Source: Syntrophorhabdaceae bacterium PtaU1.Bin034 (GTDB taxonomy: Bacteria > Desulfobacterota_G > Syntrophorhabdia > Syntrophorhabdales > WCHB1-27). From it: DNA of 64,000 nucleotides. The DNA lies in the NCBI GenBank assembly GCA_002067405.1, contig MVRP01000004.1:1-64000 (forward strand). The letters run 5' to 3'. The position numbers were made by a program, and so were the translations under genes. Of this stretch, positions 1 to 8,488 are shown one piece after another (the stretch's first letter is position 1; every line of letters starts with the position of its first letter). The notes beneath the pieces are model-generated. The model was not told the origin of the DNA. It ran no database searches and saw only the letters and a program-made list of their open reading frames with translations.

Positions 1-117
<117 letters not shown>

Positions 118-161
118 GAACTCACACTACTGTCGTTAAATAGGGGCCTAACTATTTTTTG

Positions 162-173
162 TTGTCAAAGAAC
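162..173 (-). promoter_or_regulatory. boxA-like antitermination site in the rrn leader
   Basis: On the minus strand this reads GTTCTTTGACAA, close to the boxA consensus recognised by NusB/S10 in rRNA leaders. It lies about 45 nt upstream of the 16S 5' end and downstream of both rrn promoters, the usual position. Inferred from motif and place only. Confidence 0.55.
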
Positions 174-207
174 GGATTAAAAACGTCTTCGCGTCTTGCG
201 AAAAATT

Positions 208-235
208 ATTATAAACCTTTTTTCTTCGATGTCAA
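208..235 (-). promoter_or_regulatory. rrn promoter P2
   Basis: Minus-strand TTGACA (235-230) and TATAAT (213-208) with a 16-nt spacer: both hexamers match the sigma-70 consensus perfectly. It is located about 90 nt upstream of the 16S 5' end, downstream of a second promoter, as in tandem rrn promoters. Confidence 0.8.
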
Positions 236-291
236 GAGGTCTTTCGGAGACTCGCTATCAAAGAACTCAATCAACCGAACGTGATAGAGTC

Positions 292-320
292 ATTTTACCA
301 GTTCCGGTACCGCCTGTCAA
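292..320 (-). promoter_or_regulatory. rrn promoter P1
   Basis: Minus-strand TTGACA (320-315), a 17-nt spacer and TAAAAT (297-292). A strong sigma-70-type promoter about 85 nt upstream of P2, giving the tandem arrangement expected for an rRNA operon. It lies only about 100 nt beyond the bioA stop codon. Confidence 0.7.
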
Positions 321-330
321 GAATCAAAAG

Positions 331-364
331 GCGCAATTGCGCACAATTTGCGGGCAAAATTGCC
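331..364 (-). terminator. possible weak terminator or structured spacer after bioA
   Basis: Two short palindromes lie here: GCGCAATTGCGC (331-342) and GGCAAAATTGCC (353-364). On the minus strand the second-reached hairpin is followed by CTTTTGATT, so it could terminate bioA transcription before the rrn promoters. The stems are short (4-5 bp), so this is uncertain. Confidence 0.3.
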
Positions 365-423
365 AGGGAGATCACAAAATGACATGGCGAGCGAAGGCCG
401 GTACACCAATGAACGGCAGAATG

Positions 424-1776
424 TTAACCCGTGATCCTCCGGATGCTTTCAAAAGTCACTTTCACCAGCCTTTCCAGCACACTCTCTTCTATCGCCAGGG
501 GCGGCATGAGAACGATCACGTCACCCAAAGGCCTGATGACCACGCCGTTTTTCCTCGCTTCAAGGATTACTTTCTGTCCTATCTTCTCGCCTGTTTCGAA
601 GGGTTTTTTCGTCTTCCTGTTCTTTACCAGTTCTATGCCGACCATGAAACCTTTCTGTCTTACCTCTCCCACATGCGGCAGGTCATAAAATCTGGCCAGT
701 TCTGTCCGCAACAATTCCGCCTTTGCTCTCACCTTCTGAACAAGCTGTTCGGACTCAAAAAGATTCAGATTCTCGATGGCCACAGCGCATGCCACAGGAT
801 TTCCCGTATACGTGTGCCCATGGAAGAATGTCCTCAACTCATCAAACTCACCCAGAAAGCCTCCAAAAATCTCATCTGTAGCGAGCGTCGCTGCAAGAGG
901 CAGGTAACCCCCTGTGATCCCCTTTGCCACGCACAAAAAATCTGGCGTTATTTCCTCAGCCAGACACGCAAACATGCTGCCCGTACGGCCAAACCCCGTC
1001 GCCACCTCGTCTGCAATAAAAAGAATGTCATTTTCTTTTGCGATTCGATAGATGCCTTTAAGGAAACCATCCGGCTGCACGATCATCCCCGCGGCGCCTT
1101 GCACGGATGGTTCGATGATCACGGCGCACAGCTCGTCCTTGTGTCTTTTTATGTTGTGCTCGAAAGCCTCGATGCAGGCAAGGCCGCACGTGCCGGCCTT
1201 GAGCTTCAAGGGACAGCGGTAGCAATACGGAGACGGCGATTTGTATGATTTGAACAGGAGCGGGCCGTATACCTGATGAAAAAGATCAATACCGCCGACG
1301 CTCACCGACCCTATGGTATCGCCGTGATATGCGTTGTGAAAGGAGAGGAAACGTCTCTTCTTCTTCTTCAGACCCTTCTGCTGCCAATACTGGTAGGCCA
1401 TCTTCAGCGCTATTTCCACCGAAGTGGAGCCGTTGTCGGAGTAGAAAACCTTGGTAAGCCCTGTAGGAACAATCTCGGTCAGCTTCTTTGCAAGCACAAT
1501 CGAGGGTGGATTAGCAAGGCCCAGCAGAGTTGAATGGCACAGCTTATTGCTCTGGGATTGCATCGCCTCGACAAGCTCTTTTTTGCCGTGCCCATGCACA
1601 AGCACCCAGAGCGATGAGACGCCATCGATGTACCTGTTCCCCTCTACATCAACAAGGTAACTCCCCTCCCCGCTCTCGATAATCAGCGGGTCCGCCTGCA
1701 TATAGTCCTTCATCTGGGTAAAAGGATGCCAGATATACTGTTTGTCCCATTCGCTCAGTTGCTCCCTGGTATACAC
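424..1776 (-). CDS. bioA: Adenosylmethionine-8-amino-7-oxononanoate aminotransferase
   Basis: Makes 7,8-diaminopelargonic acid from KAPA with S-adenosylmethionine as amino donor, the third-last step of biotin synthesis; cytosolic PLP enzyme. The 450-residue protein has the usual BioA length and opening (WHPFTQMKDY near residue 16). Fold-type-I class III aminotransferase marks are clear: IADEVATGFGRTG with Asp256, which binds the pyridine nitrogen, and Lys285 in VAKGITGGYLPLAA, the Schiff-base lysine. The start is GTG at 1776, preceded by GGAGG about 5 nt upstream; no earlier ATG fits. It lies downstream of bioF on the same strand with a 78-nt gap, so the two are probably co-transcribed. Biotin is needed by carboxylases and decarboxylases such as the neighbouring glutaconyl-CoA decarboxylase. 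Confidence 0.95.
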   Translation of the reverse strand: MYTREQLSEWDKQYIWHPFTQMKDYMQADPLIIESGEGSYLVDVEGNRYIDGVSSLWVLVHGHGKKELVEAMQSQSNKLCHSTLLGLANPPSIVLAKKLTEIVPTGLTKVFYSDNGSTSVEIALKMAYQYWQQKGLKKKKRRFLSFHNAYHGDTIGSVSVGGIDLFHQVYGPLLFKSYKSPSPYCYRCPLKLKAGTCGLACIEAFEHNIKRHKDELCAVIIEPSVQGAAGMIVQPDGFLKGIYRIAKENDILFIADEVATGFGRTGSMFACLAEEITPDFLCVAKGITGGYLPLAATLATDEIFGGFLGEFDELRTFFHGHTYTGNPVACAVAIENLNLFESEQLVQKVRAKAELLRTELARFYDLPHVGEVRQKGFMVGIELVKNRKTKKPFETGEKIGQKVILEARKNGVVIRPLGDVIVLMPPLAIEESVLERLVKVTFESIRRITG

Positions 1777-1854
1777 GTCGACCTCCGTTCAGATCCCAGA
1801 AGCCGGGCGCTTGTGCTCAGCTTCTTAACTTTTTATCTCCTCAACTTCCTGTCT

Positions 1855-3024
1855 TTATAGTATCCCCACGCTCCGCCCGGCCTCGCTGAGCGCTCCAACC
1901 GCTTCATCCATATCCGCCCTGGAAAACCCGCGAACAATGGTCAAGCGAAGCCTCGAAGTGCCTTCAGGAACGGTCGGGGGTCTTATAGCCTGAAGGAATA
2001 TCCCTTTATCCAAAAGCATCCGCTGCATTATAACCGTCTTCTCATCCTCTCCCACCACTATCGGAACGATCGGTCCCCGGCTTTGGCGTAGATCGAAACC
2101 GGCTTCCGTCAAATGGTCCCTCATATACTTTATGTTGGCCCAGAGCCGTTCCTTGATCCACGGCTCCTCTATTATCAGTCGAAGCGCTGCACTGGCCGCG
2201 GCGAGCGATGATGCCGGAAGAGCCGTCGTATACATGAAAGTCCTGGCCCTGTTAACGAGGTATTCAAGGACAACACTTGAAGAAAGCACGAAAGCACCGA
2301 AAGAACCCAACGACTTGCCGAATGTGCCGGTGTGAACATCGATTTGGCCGGTCACACCAAAAATCTCTTCCACTCCTCGCCCGTTCTCCCCGAAGACACC
2401 GGTCGCGTGCGCCTCATCTATTATCAAGTAGGCTCCATATTTCTTTTTCAACTCGAACACTTCATCGAGAGGGGCAAGGTCTCCGTCCATACTGAAAACC
2501 GTTTCAGTAATGATGAATTTTTTACCGCGACTTTTCTCCTTCTTCAGCTTTATTTCAAGGTCCTTCATGTCACAGTGACGATATACAACCTTCTTTGCCC
2601 TTGACAACCTGATGCTGTCAATAATGCTTGAATGATTCAATTCGTCGCTAAAAATGACATCGGATTCTTCGGTTAAGGTAGCGATGACCCCCATATTCGC
2701 CATGTATCCATTAGAGAAAATGAGAGATGCCGGATAACCTTTGAATTGGGCGATCTCCCGTTCCAGCCGGGAATATATGTCGAGGCTTCCCGAGACACTC
2801 CGGGAAGAGCACGTTCCTGCTCCGTACCTGTCAATCGCTTCTTTCGCTGCAGCCATAACTTCCGGATGTGAGTGCAATGAGAGATAGCTGTTAGAACAAA
2901 GATTGAGGAATTCACGACCTTCATGCATGATTCTTGTCGGCGACAGAGGCTTAAGATACCTGACTTCCCGGTAGTTCCCCTTTTCTTTGAACCCATGGAT
3001 GTGCCCTGACAAACGATCCTTCAT
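1855..3024 (-). CDS. bioF: 8-amino-7-oxononanoate synthase
   Basis: Condenses pimeloyl thioester with alanine to give KAPA, the first committed ring-building step of biotin synthesis; PLP-dependent alpha-oxoamine synthase. The 389-aa sequence has the family's IIDEAHATGVFG motif (Asp203, His206) and TGTFGKSLGSFG with the PLP Lys237. Glycine C-acetyltransferase (kbl) and serine palmitoyltransferase share this fold, so sequence alone is not decisive; the adjacent bioA makes BioF by far the best reading. ATG at 3024 has GAGGT about 9 nt upstream. bioB, bioC and bioD are not in the window. Confidence 0.9.
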   Translation of the reverse strand: MKDRLSGHIHGFKEKGNYREVRYLKPLSPTRIMHEGREFLNLCSNSYLSLHSHPEVMAAAKEAIDRYGAGTCSSRSVSGSLDIYSRLEREIAQFKGYPASLIFSNGYMANMGVIATLTEESDVIFSDELNHSSIIDSIRLSRAKKVVYRHCDMKDLEIKLKKEKSRGKKFIITETVFSMDGDLAPLDEVFELKKKYGAYLIIDEAHATGVFGENGRGVEEIFGVTGQIDVHTGTFGKSLGSFGAFVLSSSVVLEYLVNRARTFMYTTALPASSLAAASAALRLIIEEPWIKERLWANIKYMRDHLTEAGFDLRQSRGPIVPIVVGEDEKTVIMQRMLLDKGIFLQAIRPPTVPEGTSRLRLTIVRGFSRADMDEAVGALSEAGRSVGIL

Positions 3025-3144
3025 ACGCGTGAAACCTCACGATGCCTTGCTTCTTGCATTCAGATGGTATTGGTGAACGGTAATCGCACCTGCAAATAGC
3101 TGTCAACCTGATTCATTTTATGGTTAACAGCCAATCTAAAGAAT

Positions 3145-3182
3145 AAGGGTGAGGAAGTAAGTCCCCACCCCTTTTCTTGTCT
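3145..3182 (-). terminator. rho-independent terminator after the glutaconyl-CoA decarboxylase gene
   Basis: Directly after the stop at 3183 the minus strand can fold AAGGGGTGGGGA against TCCTCACCCTT (one bulge, one G-U) with a 6-nt loop, followed by ATTCTTT. It would separate gcdA from bioF. The T run is imperfect. Confidence 0.55.
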
Positions 3183-4904
3183 TTAGCCCTTGATAACTCT
3201 CGGGAGTATCATCTGATGCTGCGGGCAGATCGATGCTGGGTTCTGATAGACACAGTTTGCAAAGGCAACAAAATACTTCCTCAGGTCCTTCATTGCCACG
3301 ACTTCGTCAACCAGACCCGCTTTTGCACAGTACGCAGGTCTCGATTTGTCATAGTAATGCTTGACGAGCTTGTTCATCTGCTCGATAACCGGCGCAAGCG
3401 GCTTGCCTGCATCCTTCTCCTTCACCAGCCTTCTTGCAAAACTGGCTACCGCCGCCGTCTCACCGTGCATGACGTATATCTCCGTCGTTGCCGTACCGAG
3501 CGTGAAGGCGTTGTTGTTATTGGCCTGAGGACCGGCCATGATGTAGTGCGCCGCTGCCGTGCCTTTTCTGAGCACGACGGTCATCATGGGCAGATCACTC
3601 TGCTCAATCGAGTATATCAACGACTGGCCAAGGCCGAGAAGCTCAGCCTTCTCTGCAAGGTCGCCAACATCGATTCCTGACGTGTCCTGAATCCAGATCA
3701 TGGGAACCCTGTCCCTGCCGCAGAGGCTGACGAACTCATTCACCTTTATCAAGCCCTGACGATAGAACTTTCCGCCGATGCCGGGATACGGTGCATACTC
3801 AGGATAGCCTTTCGGCATCATGCCCTGACGGTTTGCAACGAGTCCCACAAGGAAACCATCGATCTTCACGAGGCCGGTATAGAGTTCGGGGCCATAACCG
3901 GGTCTGAATTCCATGTGCTCGCTGTTATCCGAAAGCCTTGCGATAACCTCTTCTATGCTGTAAGTCATCTTCTGGTTGAACTGCACGAGGCTGTAAAGGT
4001 CTTCAGCCGGGAACTTCGGCTCCGCCGGTTCCGCAACCCTGAAGAATTTGTAGTGGTTGTATGCAGGCAGATAGGTGACCCATTCTTTTACTGCATCCAA
4101 AATTGCTTCCTCGGTCTGAAAAACCTGTTTGAAAAAACCGGTGTGATCGTAATGGATTTCAACCCTGCCCGGAGGAACTGATTTGAATTTCTTCGTTGCG
4201 TCGATAATCTGCTCGGCCATCGGCTCATCAAAGTAACCTTTTGGCGCCATGCCGCTCACGATACCTGCGCCGCCAACCGCGATGTTACAGTCTTTGTGTG
4301 CAAGGAGCAGGGTCGGGCTGATGCCCTGGTAGCCGCCACCTGCCGGGTTTGTCCCGTAGATAGCTGCGAGAACGGGAATACCGAGCTTATTCAGCTCTGC
4401 ATGCCTGAAGAACGTCGTTCCGCTTCCTCTCCTGTCTGCATACATCCTTTCCTGCTCAGGAAGCTTCACACCGGAGCAATTGACGAGCCAGACGAGCGGG
4501 CAATGCAGTCTCTTCGCAATGTCCGTAACCCGGAGGATGTTGTGCGGCTGGCCCGCAATCCATGCACCTGCCATAACCTTGTTGTCAAAACCGATTACGA
4601 CGCACCACCTGCCGTTTATCCTGCCAAGACCGTCAACGACGCCGGTTGTCCCTGATTCTTCATCCCTCGGATCATACAAAATATGAAGGGGGGCCCACGT
4701 TCCGGGATCAAGTATGTATTCAAGCCTCTGGTGGACGGTCCACTCTCCACGCTTATTCAGCGTCTCCTTCGGAAGGCCCGCGTTCTTGTTCTTCTCAACA
4801 AGTTCTGCAATCTCCTGCTCGACCTTCTTAATTGCTTCGGCATTGGCCGCATTTTCTTTCACGGGCTTGCCGAACTCCTGCATCTTTTCAAAATACGGTC
4901 TCAT
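3183..4904 (-). CDS. gcdA: Glutaconyl-CoA decarboxylase, alpha (carboxyltransferase) subunit
   Basis: Transfers the carboxyl of glutaconyl-CoA to biotin, giving crotonyl-CoA; in the classical enzyme the carboxybiotin is then decarboxylated by a sodium-pumping membrane subunit. The 573-aa protein follows, by eye, the Acidaminococcus GcdA sequence through its whole length: an N-terminal helical part, then NKRGE, YGTNPAGGGY (about residues 183-192), VGLVANRQGM, WIQDTSGIDVG and the end QNPASICPQHQMILPR. Two crotonase-like carboxyltransferase halves are present. The beta, gamma and delta subunits are not in the window. Other acyl-CoA carboxylase beta chains are less similar. Start ATG at 4904 has GGAGGG 8 nt upstream. 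A perfect consensus promoter precedes it. In benzoate or glutarate degraders it acts in the lower pathway, which suits the hbd gene at 19426. Confidence 0.9.
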   Translation of the reverse strand: MRPYFEKMQEFGKPVKENAANAEAIKKVEQEIAELVEKNKNAGLPKETLNKRGEWTVHQRLEYILDPGTWAPLHILYDPRDEESGTTGVVDGLGRINGRWCVVIGFDNKVMAGAWIAGQPHNILRVTDIAKRLHCPLVWLVNCSGVKLPEQERMYADRRGSGTTFFRHAELNKLGIPVLAAIYGTNPAGGGYQGISPTLLLAHKDCNIAVGGAGIVSGMAPKGYFDEPMAEQIIDATKKFKSVPPGRVEIHYDHTGFFKQVFQTEEAILDAVKEWVTYLPAYNHYKFFRVAEPAEPKFPAEDLYSLVQFNQKMTYSIEEVIARLSDNSEHMEFRPGYGPELYTGLVKIDGFLVGLVANRQGMMPKGYPEYAPYPGIGGKFYRQGLIKVNEFVSLCGRDRVPMIWIQDTSGIDVGDLAEKAELLGLGQSLIYSIEQSDLPMMTVVLRKGTAAAHYIMAGPQANNNNAFTLGTATTEIYVMHGETAAVASFARRLVKEKDAGKPLAPVIEQMNKLVKHYYDKSRPAYCAKAGLVDEVVAMKDLRKYFVAFANCVYQNPASICPQHQMILPRVIKG

Positions 4905-4949
4905 TACAATCCCTCCAGTGGGTTATTTTGATATGTTACAGTTTTCACA

Positions 4950-4978
4950 ATTATATTTTTGTATACGTGCTTTGTCAA
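4950..4978 (-). promoter_or_regulatory. perfect sigma-70 consensus promoter of gcdA
   Basis: Minus strand TTGACA (4978-4973), exactly 17 nt, TATAAT (4955-4950); all twelve consensus positions match. Predicted transcript start is about 40 nt upstream of the gcdA ATG. It abuts the terminator of the upstream gene, so gcdA is an independent, strongly expressed unit. Confidence 0.9.
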
Positions 4979-4982
4979 TAAA

Positions 4983-5025
4983 AAACCGAACAAATCACAA
5001 GTATTTCCTGCGATTTGTTCGGTTT
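4983..5025 (-). terminator. strong rho-independent terminator downstream of the AICAR transformylase gene
   Basis: A perfect 14-bp inverted repeat: AAACCGAACAAATC (4983-4996) and GATTTGTTCGGTTT (5012-5025) with a 15-nt loop. On the minus strand the stem runs straight into TTTTTTATTG, a classical terminator ending the transcript that comes from 6489-5203. The plus-strand flank (TTTCGTCT) is less T-rich. Confidence 0.88.
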
Positions 5026-5202
5026 CGTCTCCTGACGTTCAGGGCTTTGTGACCAGTTTTCCATCAGCATAAAAAGCGACGATTGTCGCGCAGGCGAAGA
5101 GTGCCGGTCTGAAACCGACTGTCGTTATCACTCACTGCATGACCTTCACGTTTTGCATGTAATTGTATCCAGCCTTTTGACAACAGGGTTCTTAGCACAC
5201 CC

Positions 5203-6489
5203 TTAATGTTTGAAAAGACGCTGCCCCGTAAAGACCATCGTCACGTTCGCCTCGTTGCATGCAGTGATTGTCTCAAAATCCCTCTCGGAGCCTCCGGGCT
5301 GAATCACACCTGTCGCACCTTCCTTGATTGCCGCATCCACCCCGTCTCTGAACGGGAAAAAGCCGTCCGACACGATAATCGACCCTTTCAGGCCAGCCTT
5401 TTCGGCCTTTGTGTAGTCCTCAAGCTCCCTCAGGTCCTCCATCCTTCTTTCGCCCCTCTCTGCTTCAAGCCGGAATATCGCATAAGGAACGCCGAACTTC
5501 TTGAACACCTGGGCATCCAGGAATTTGGTGTACGCCTTGAAAGTGGCAATTTCAACGACGCCGACCCGGTCCTGCTCCCCGGTGCCGATCGCCACTGTCG
5601 CTTCGTCCTTCACAAAAAGCGCCGAGTTTGAGCTGACGCCCGACTCCACATACCATCCGAAAAGCATATCCTGCAGTTCCTTCTCGGTCGGCGCCCTGTT
5701 GATCCTGTATACTTCACCTTTGTAGGTGGCTTGCGCAGGCTTCAGATCCTCCCTGCCCTTGATCGTAAAAGGCTGCGATTCCTGAATGACAAGACCGCCG
5801 TCCATGAGGGATTTGAGGTCGATAATTCTCTTTGTCTTGAATTTTTGAAGCCTCTCGATTTCCCTTATTTGCAGAATCCGCAGGTTCTTCCATTTTCTTA
5901 GAATATCAATGGCCGCGCCCTCAAAATCGGGTGCGCATACAACCTCGAAATAGTAAGGCGCCATCGCCCTGGCCGTTTCGACATCGACCGTTCTGGTCAG
6001 TACCACCGCTCCACCGAACGCCGCGATCCTGTCGCACCAGAAGGCCTTCTCAAAGGCCTCTGCGGACGTCGATCCGTAGGCCGTGCCGCACGGGTTGTTG
6101 TGCTTCATAATGGAACAGGCAGGTTTCCGGTCGAGGAACCGGAGGATGTTGAGCGCATTATCAACGTCCGTAAGGTTTATCTTCCCGGGATGCTTCCCTA
6201 CCTGAAGTTGGTCCTTCTCGGTAATCCTGCTTACCAAACCGCCGTCAAAGTCAAAGAACCGCACGTCTCCGAGCACGATATTGCCGTTGATCAGCTCGTA
6301 GAGGGCGGCAGGCTGATCAGGGTTTTCCCCATACCGAAGCCCCCTCTCCACGTCGGCATTCTCGTCCGCATCGTAGATGCTCCAGACCTTCTTCCGGTAC
6401 TCCAGCACCTGTCCGCCCATGTCGATCTTGATCGTATCCGGGAACTTGTCCTTCACCACTTTCTTGTACATCTCCTTGATCTCGCCCAT
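5203..6489 (-). CDS. Stand-alone AICAR transformylase (C-terminal PurH domain only)
   Basis: Predicted to formylate AICAR to FAICAR with 10-formyl-THF, the penultimate step of IMP synthesis. From YGENPDQ (about residue 54) it follows the transformylase domain of PurH: MKHNNPCGTA carries the catalytic Lys-His pair, AFGG follows, and near the end come SDGFFPFRDGVD and GVIQPGGS. The N-terminal MGS-like IMP cyclohydrolase domain, about 190 residues in normal PurH, is absent and replaced by about 50 unrelated residues. Compared with E. coli PurH, about 40 extra residues precede SDGFFPF. ATG at 6489 has AGGAGG 4 nt upstream; an in-frame GTG at 6504 would embed that ribosome site in the coding region, so 6489 is preferred. 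FAICAR cyclisation must be done by a protein encoded elsewhere. Confidence 0.88.
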   Translation of the reverse strand: MGEIKEMYKKVVKDKFPDTIKIDMGGQVLEYRKKVWSIYDADENADVERGLRYGENPDQPAALYELINGNIVLGDVRFFDFDGGLVSRITEKDQLQVGKHPGKINLTDVDNALNILRFLDRKPACSIMKHNNPCGTAYGSTSAEAFEKAFWCDRIAAFGGAVVLTRTVDVETARAMAPYYFEVVCAPDFEGAAIDILRKWKNLRILQIREIERLQKFKTKRIIDLKSLMDGGLVIQESQPFTIKGREDLKPAQATYKGEVYRINRAPTEKELQDMLFGWYVESGVSSNSALFVKDEATVAIGTGEQDRVGVVEIATFKAYTKFLDAQVFKKFGVPYAIFRLEAERGERRMEDLRELEDYTKAEKAGLKGSIIVSDGFFPFRDGVDAAIKEGATGVIQPGGSERDFETITACNEANVTMVFTGQRLFKH

Positions 6490-6583
6490 ATCCCCTCCTC
6501 TCACTCTTTTTTTGCCGAATAGCAGTGTTAAAAGCTGCGATTTTTACGCGAACGAAGGCAGCGTCTGCAACTATTCCAATGTC

Positions 6584-8488
6584 TCAGGCAGTCCGTGAAA
6601 ACTGGTCCTTAAGAGCAAGCAAGGCGGAAACCATCGTTTCCACATCAAGTCCTTCTGCAGCAAGGACCTCGTCGGTCTCGCCCGAAGCCCCGTAGCGCGT
6701 AACGCCAAACGACTCCAACCTGCCTTTGAAACCTTTGTTCAGGAGATGACCGGCGATGGCCGGGGCTATACCGGTCAAGCGGTTGTGATCCTCATATGTG
6801 ACGATAAGCGGAAGATCTATGAAACGTGCCATCATCTCTTCGTCAACCACGCTGACACAGGGCATGTTGACCACTCCGAAAGAAGCGCCCTGCTCTTCCA
6901 GTTTTGCACATATCTTCAAAGCCCTGGCTACCATACCTCCATAGGTAATGATGACCCCTTCCCTGCCTTCCTTCATAAGGTCCATTTTACCGTATTGAAA
7001 CACATATCCGTTTGCGAAACTGGGGACACCGTCGTCAGAGTAAAGAACAGGCCATCTGTTCCGCCCCATGGCAATGATGATATTGCCCCTGGTCTTCGCC
7101 GCATAACGGACGGCCCTGTCTGTCTGGTTGGCGTCGCAGGGCACGATTGTCTTGAAACCATAGAGACTGTTCGCGAGGCCGACATAATCGACGCATTGGT
7201 GCGTCTTCCCATCCGGCCCCACGTCAAGACCGACGTGGGTGAGCGCAACCTTCAGATTCGCCTTGTTGATGTCGTTCAGCCGCTGTTGGTTGTAGGTTTC
7301 GTCGATGCCGAAAACCCCGAAGTCCGCAAAGAAGGTGAGTATTCCTGTAGTGGAAAGTGCTCCGGCAGCCGTGGCGGTATGGTGTTCCTGTATCCCCCCC
7401 TGAAAAAAGCAATCCGGATGGGCCTTGGCAAGAACACTGGTCTTGACCGAGCCCGCAAGATCACAGTCGAAAGCCGCCACCAGTTGCCCTTTGGGAATAT
7501 TCTTATCCGCCAGGTCCTTCAGCACGTTGCCGAAGGCCGTCCTGTTATCGACCTTGTCCTCGTCATGGTAAACAAAAGGTATCCCCACTTCTATATTCAA
7601 ATCAGGTTCGGGGTAAGAACCTGTCCAGGTCCATTGCCCCTTTCGCATTTCCCTGTAGAAATCCAATCTGTCTTCAAGCCCCAGTACGGCCATGGCTTCT
7701 TTGTACTCAGCCTCGTTCAGCGGGCTCCCGTGATACTTTTCTTTGTGCTCCATGAAAGGAATACCGTTACCCATAACTGTCCTTGCAACAATACAAACGG
7801 GAACAGGACTGTGCACAGCCACCTTCATGGCCTTGTAGATTTCATTATAGTCGTGACCGTTGATTTCCAGGACATCCCATCCGTCAGCCAGAAAGTTCTC
7901 GACCACGTTCTGTGGCATGACGCAGTCGATGGACCCGCTTATCTGAAGCCCATTGTAGTCGACGATGGCAGTGATATTCGAAAGGTTGTATTTCTTCGCA
8001 AAACGTCTGGCCTCGCTGATCTGGCCTTTCTGCTGTTCTCCGTCGCCCATGGCAACCCACACGTGAGAGTTATCCTTCTTCATCCTGGATGCAAGGGCGA
8101 AACCGCATCCCGCCGATAGACCCTGGCCCAGATTACCTGTAGACCAGTCGATAAAGGGTATACCCTTGACCACGTGGCCTTCAAAGGGGCTGCCCGCCTT
8201 CCGAAAAAAGGCAACCACTTCATCGGCGGGAAGGTGGCCCAGTCGGGAAAGGGATGCGTAGACGCCCGGTGAGGTATGGCCGTGGCTCACGATGACGCGG
8301 TCTCGTGCATCTCCCTTAAGTGATGCATAAGAAAAAAGCACCAGGTAAAGGTCGAGCGATGATATGGATCCTCCCGGATGCCCTGTTCCGGCGAGCCGTG
8401 TCATCGTGACGATGTCGCCTTTCGCGAGCCGCGATAATTCGTTAAAACTTGCTATTTCCTGTTCCGTAAGTGTGTCCTTGTCAAACAT
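6584..8488 (-). CDS. tkt: Transketolase
   Basis: Thiamine-diphosphate enzyme that moves two-carbon ketol units in the non-oxidative pentose phosphate pathway; cytosolic. The 634-aa single chain has the N-terminal TPP-binding domain (MGDGEQQKGQISEA, about residues 146-160, with the ThDP motif ending in VDYNG), a pyrimidine-binding domain (FADFGVFGIDETYNQ) and a C-terminal transketolase domain. HGHTSPG near residue 70 has the active-site histidines. It is slightly shorter than the E. coli enzyme but complete. Deoxyxylulose-phosphate synthase is a relative, but the overall order fits transketolase. The start overlaps the 3' end of nth by 8 nt, so the two are translationally linked. Confidence 0.92.
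   Translation of the reverse strand: MFDKDTLTEQEIASFNELSRLAKGDIVTMTRLAGTGHPGGSISSLDLYLVLFSYASLKGDARDRVIVSHGHTSPGVYASLSRLGHLPADEVVAFFRKAGSPFEGHVVKGIPFIDWSTGNLGQGLSAGCGFALASRMKKDNSHVWVAMGDGEQQKGQISEARRFAKKYNLSNITAIVDYNGLQISGSIDCVMPQNVVENFLADGWDVLEINGHDYNEIYKAMKVAVHSPVPVCIVARTVMGNGIPFMEHKEKYHGSPLNEAEYKEAMAVLGLEDRLDFYREMRKGQWTWTGSYPEPDLNIEVGIPFVYHDEDKVDNRTAFGNVLKDLADKNIPKGQLVAAFDCDLAGSVKTSVLAKAHPDCFFQGGIQEHHTATAAGALSTTGILTFFADFGVFGIDETYNQQRLNDINKANLKVALTHVGLDVGPDGKTHQCVDYVGLANSLYGFKTIVPCDANQTDRAVRYAAKTRGNIIIAMGRNRWPVLYSDDGVPSFANGYVFQYGKMDLMKEGREGVIITYGGMVARALKICAKLEEQGASFGVVNMPCVSVVDEEMMARFIDLPLIVTYEDHNRLTGIAPAIAGHLLNKGFKGRLESFGVTRYGASGETDEVLAAEGLDVETMVSALLALKDQFSRTA

Noticed and set aside
196..1248. 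Long plus-strand open frame (350 codons)
   Set aside because: It is antisense to bioA, whose motifs are complete; the composition is rich in Arg, His and Cys and resembles no family.
1855..3024. Glycine C-acetyltransferase (kbl)
   Set aside because: Same fold and motifs, but direct linkage to bioA and absence of a threonine dehydrogenase gene favour BioF.
6746..8119. 457-codon plus-strand open frame
   Set aside because: Antisense to transketolase, which is intact with all motifs; the frame is a by-product of codon bias on the other strand.
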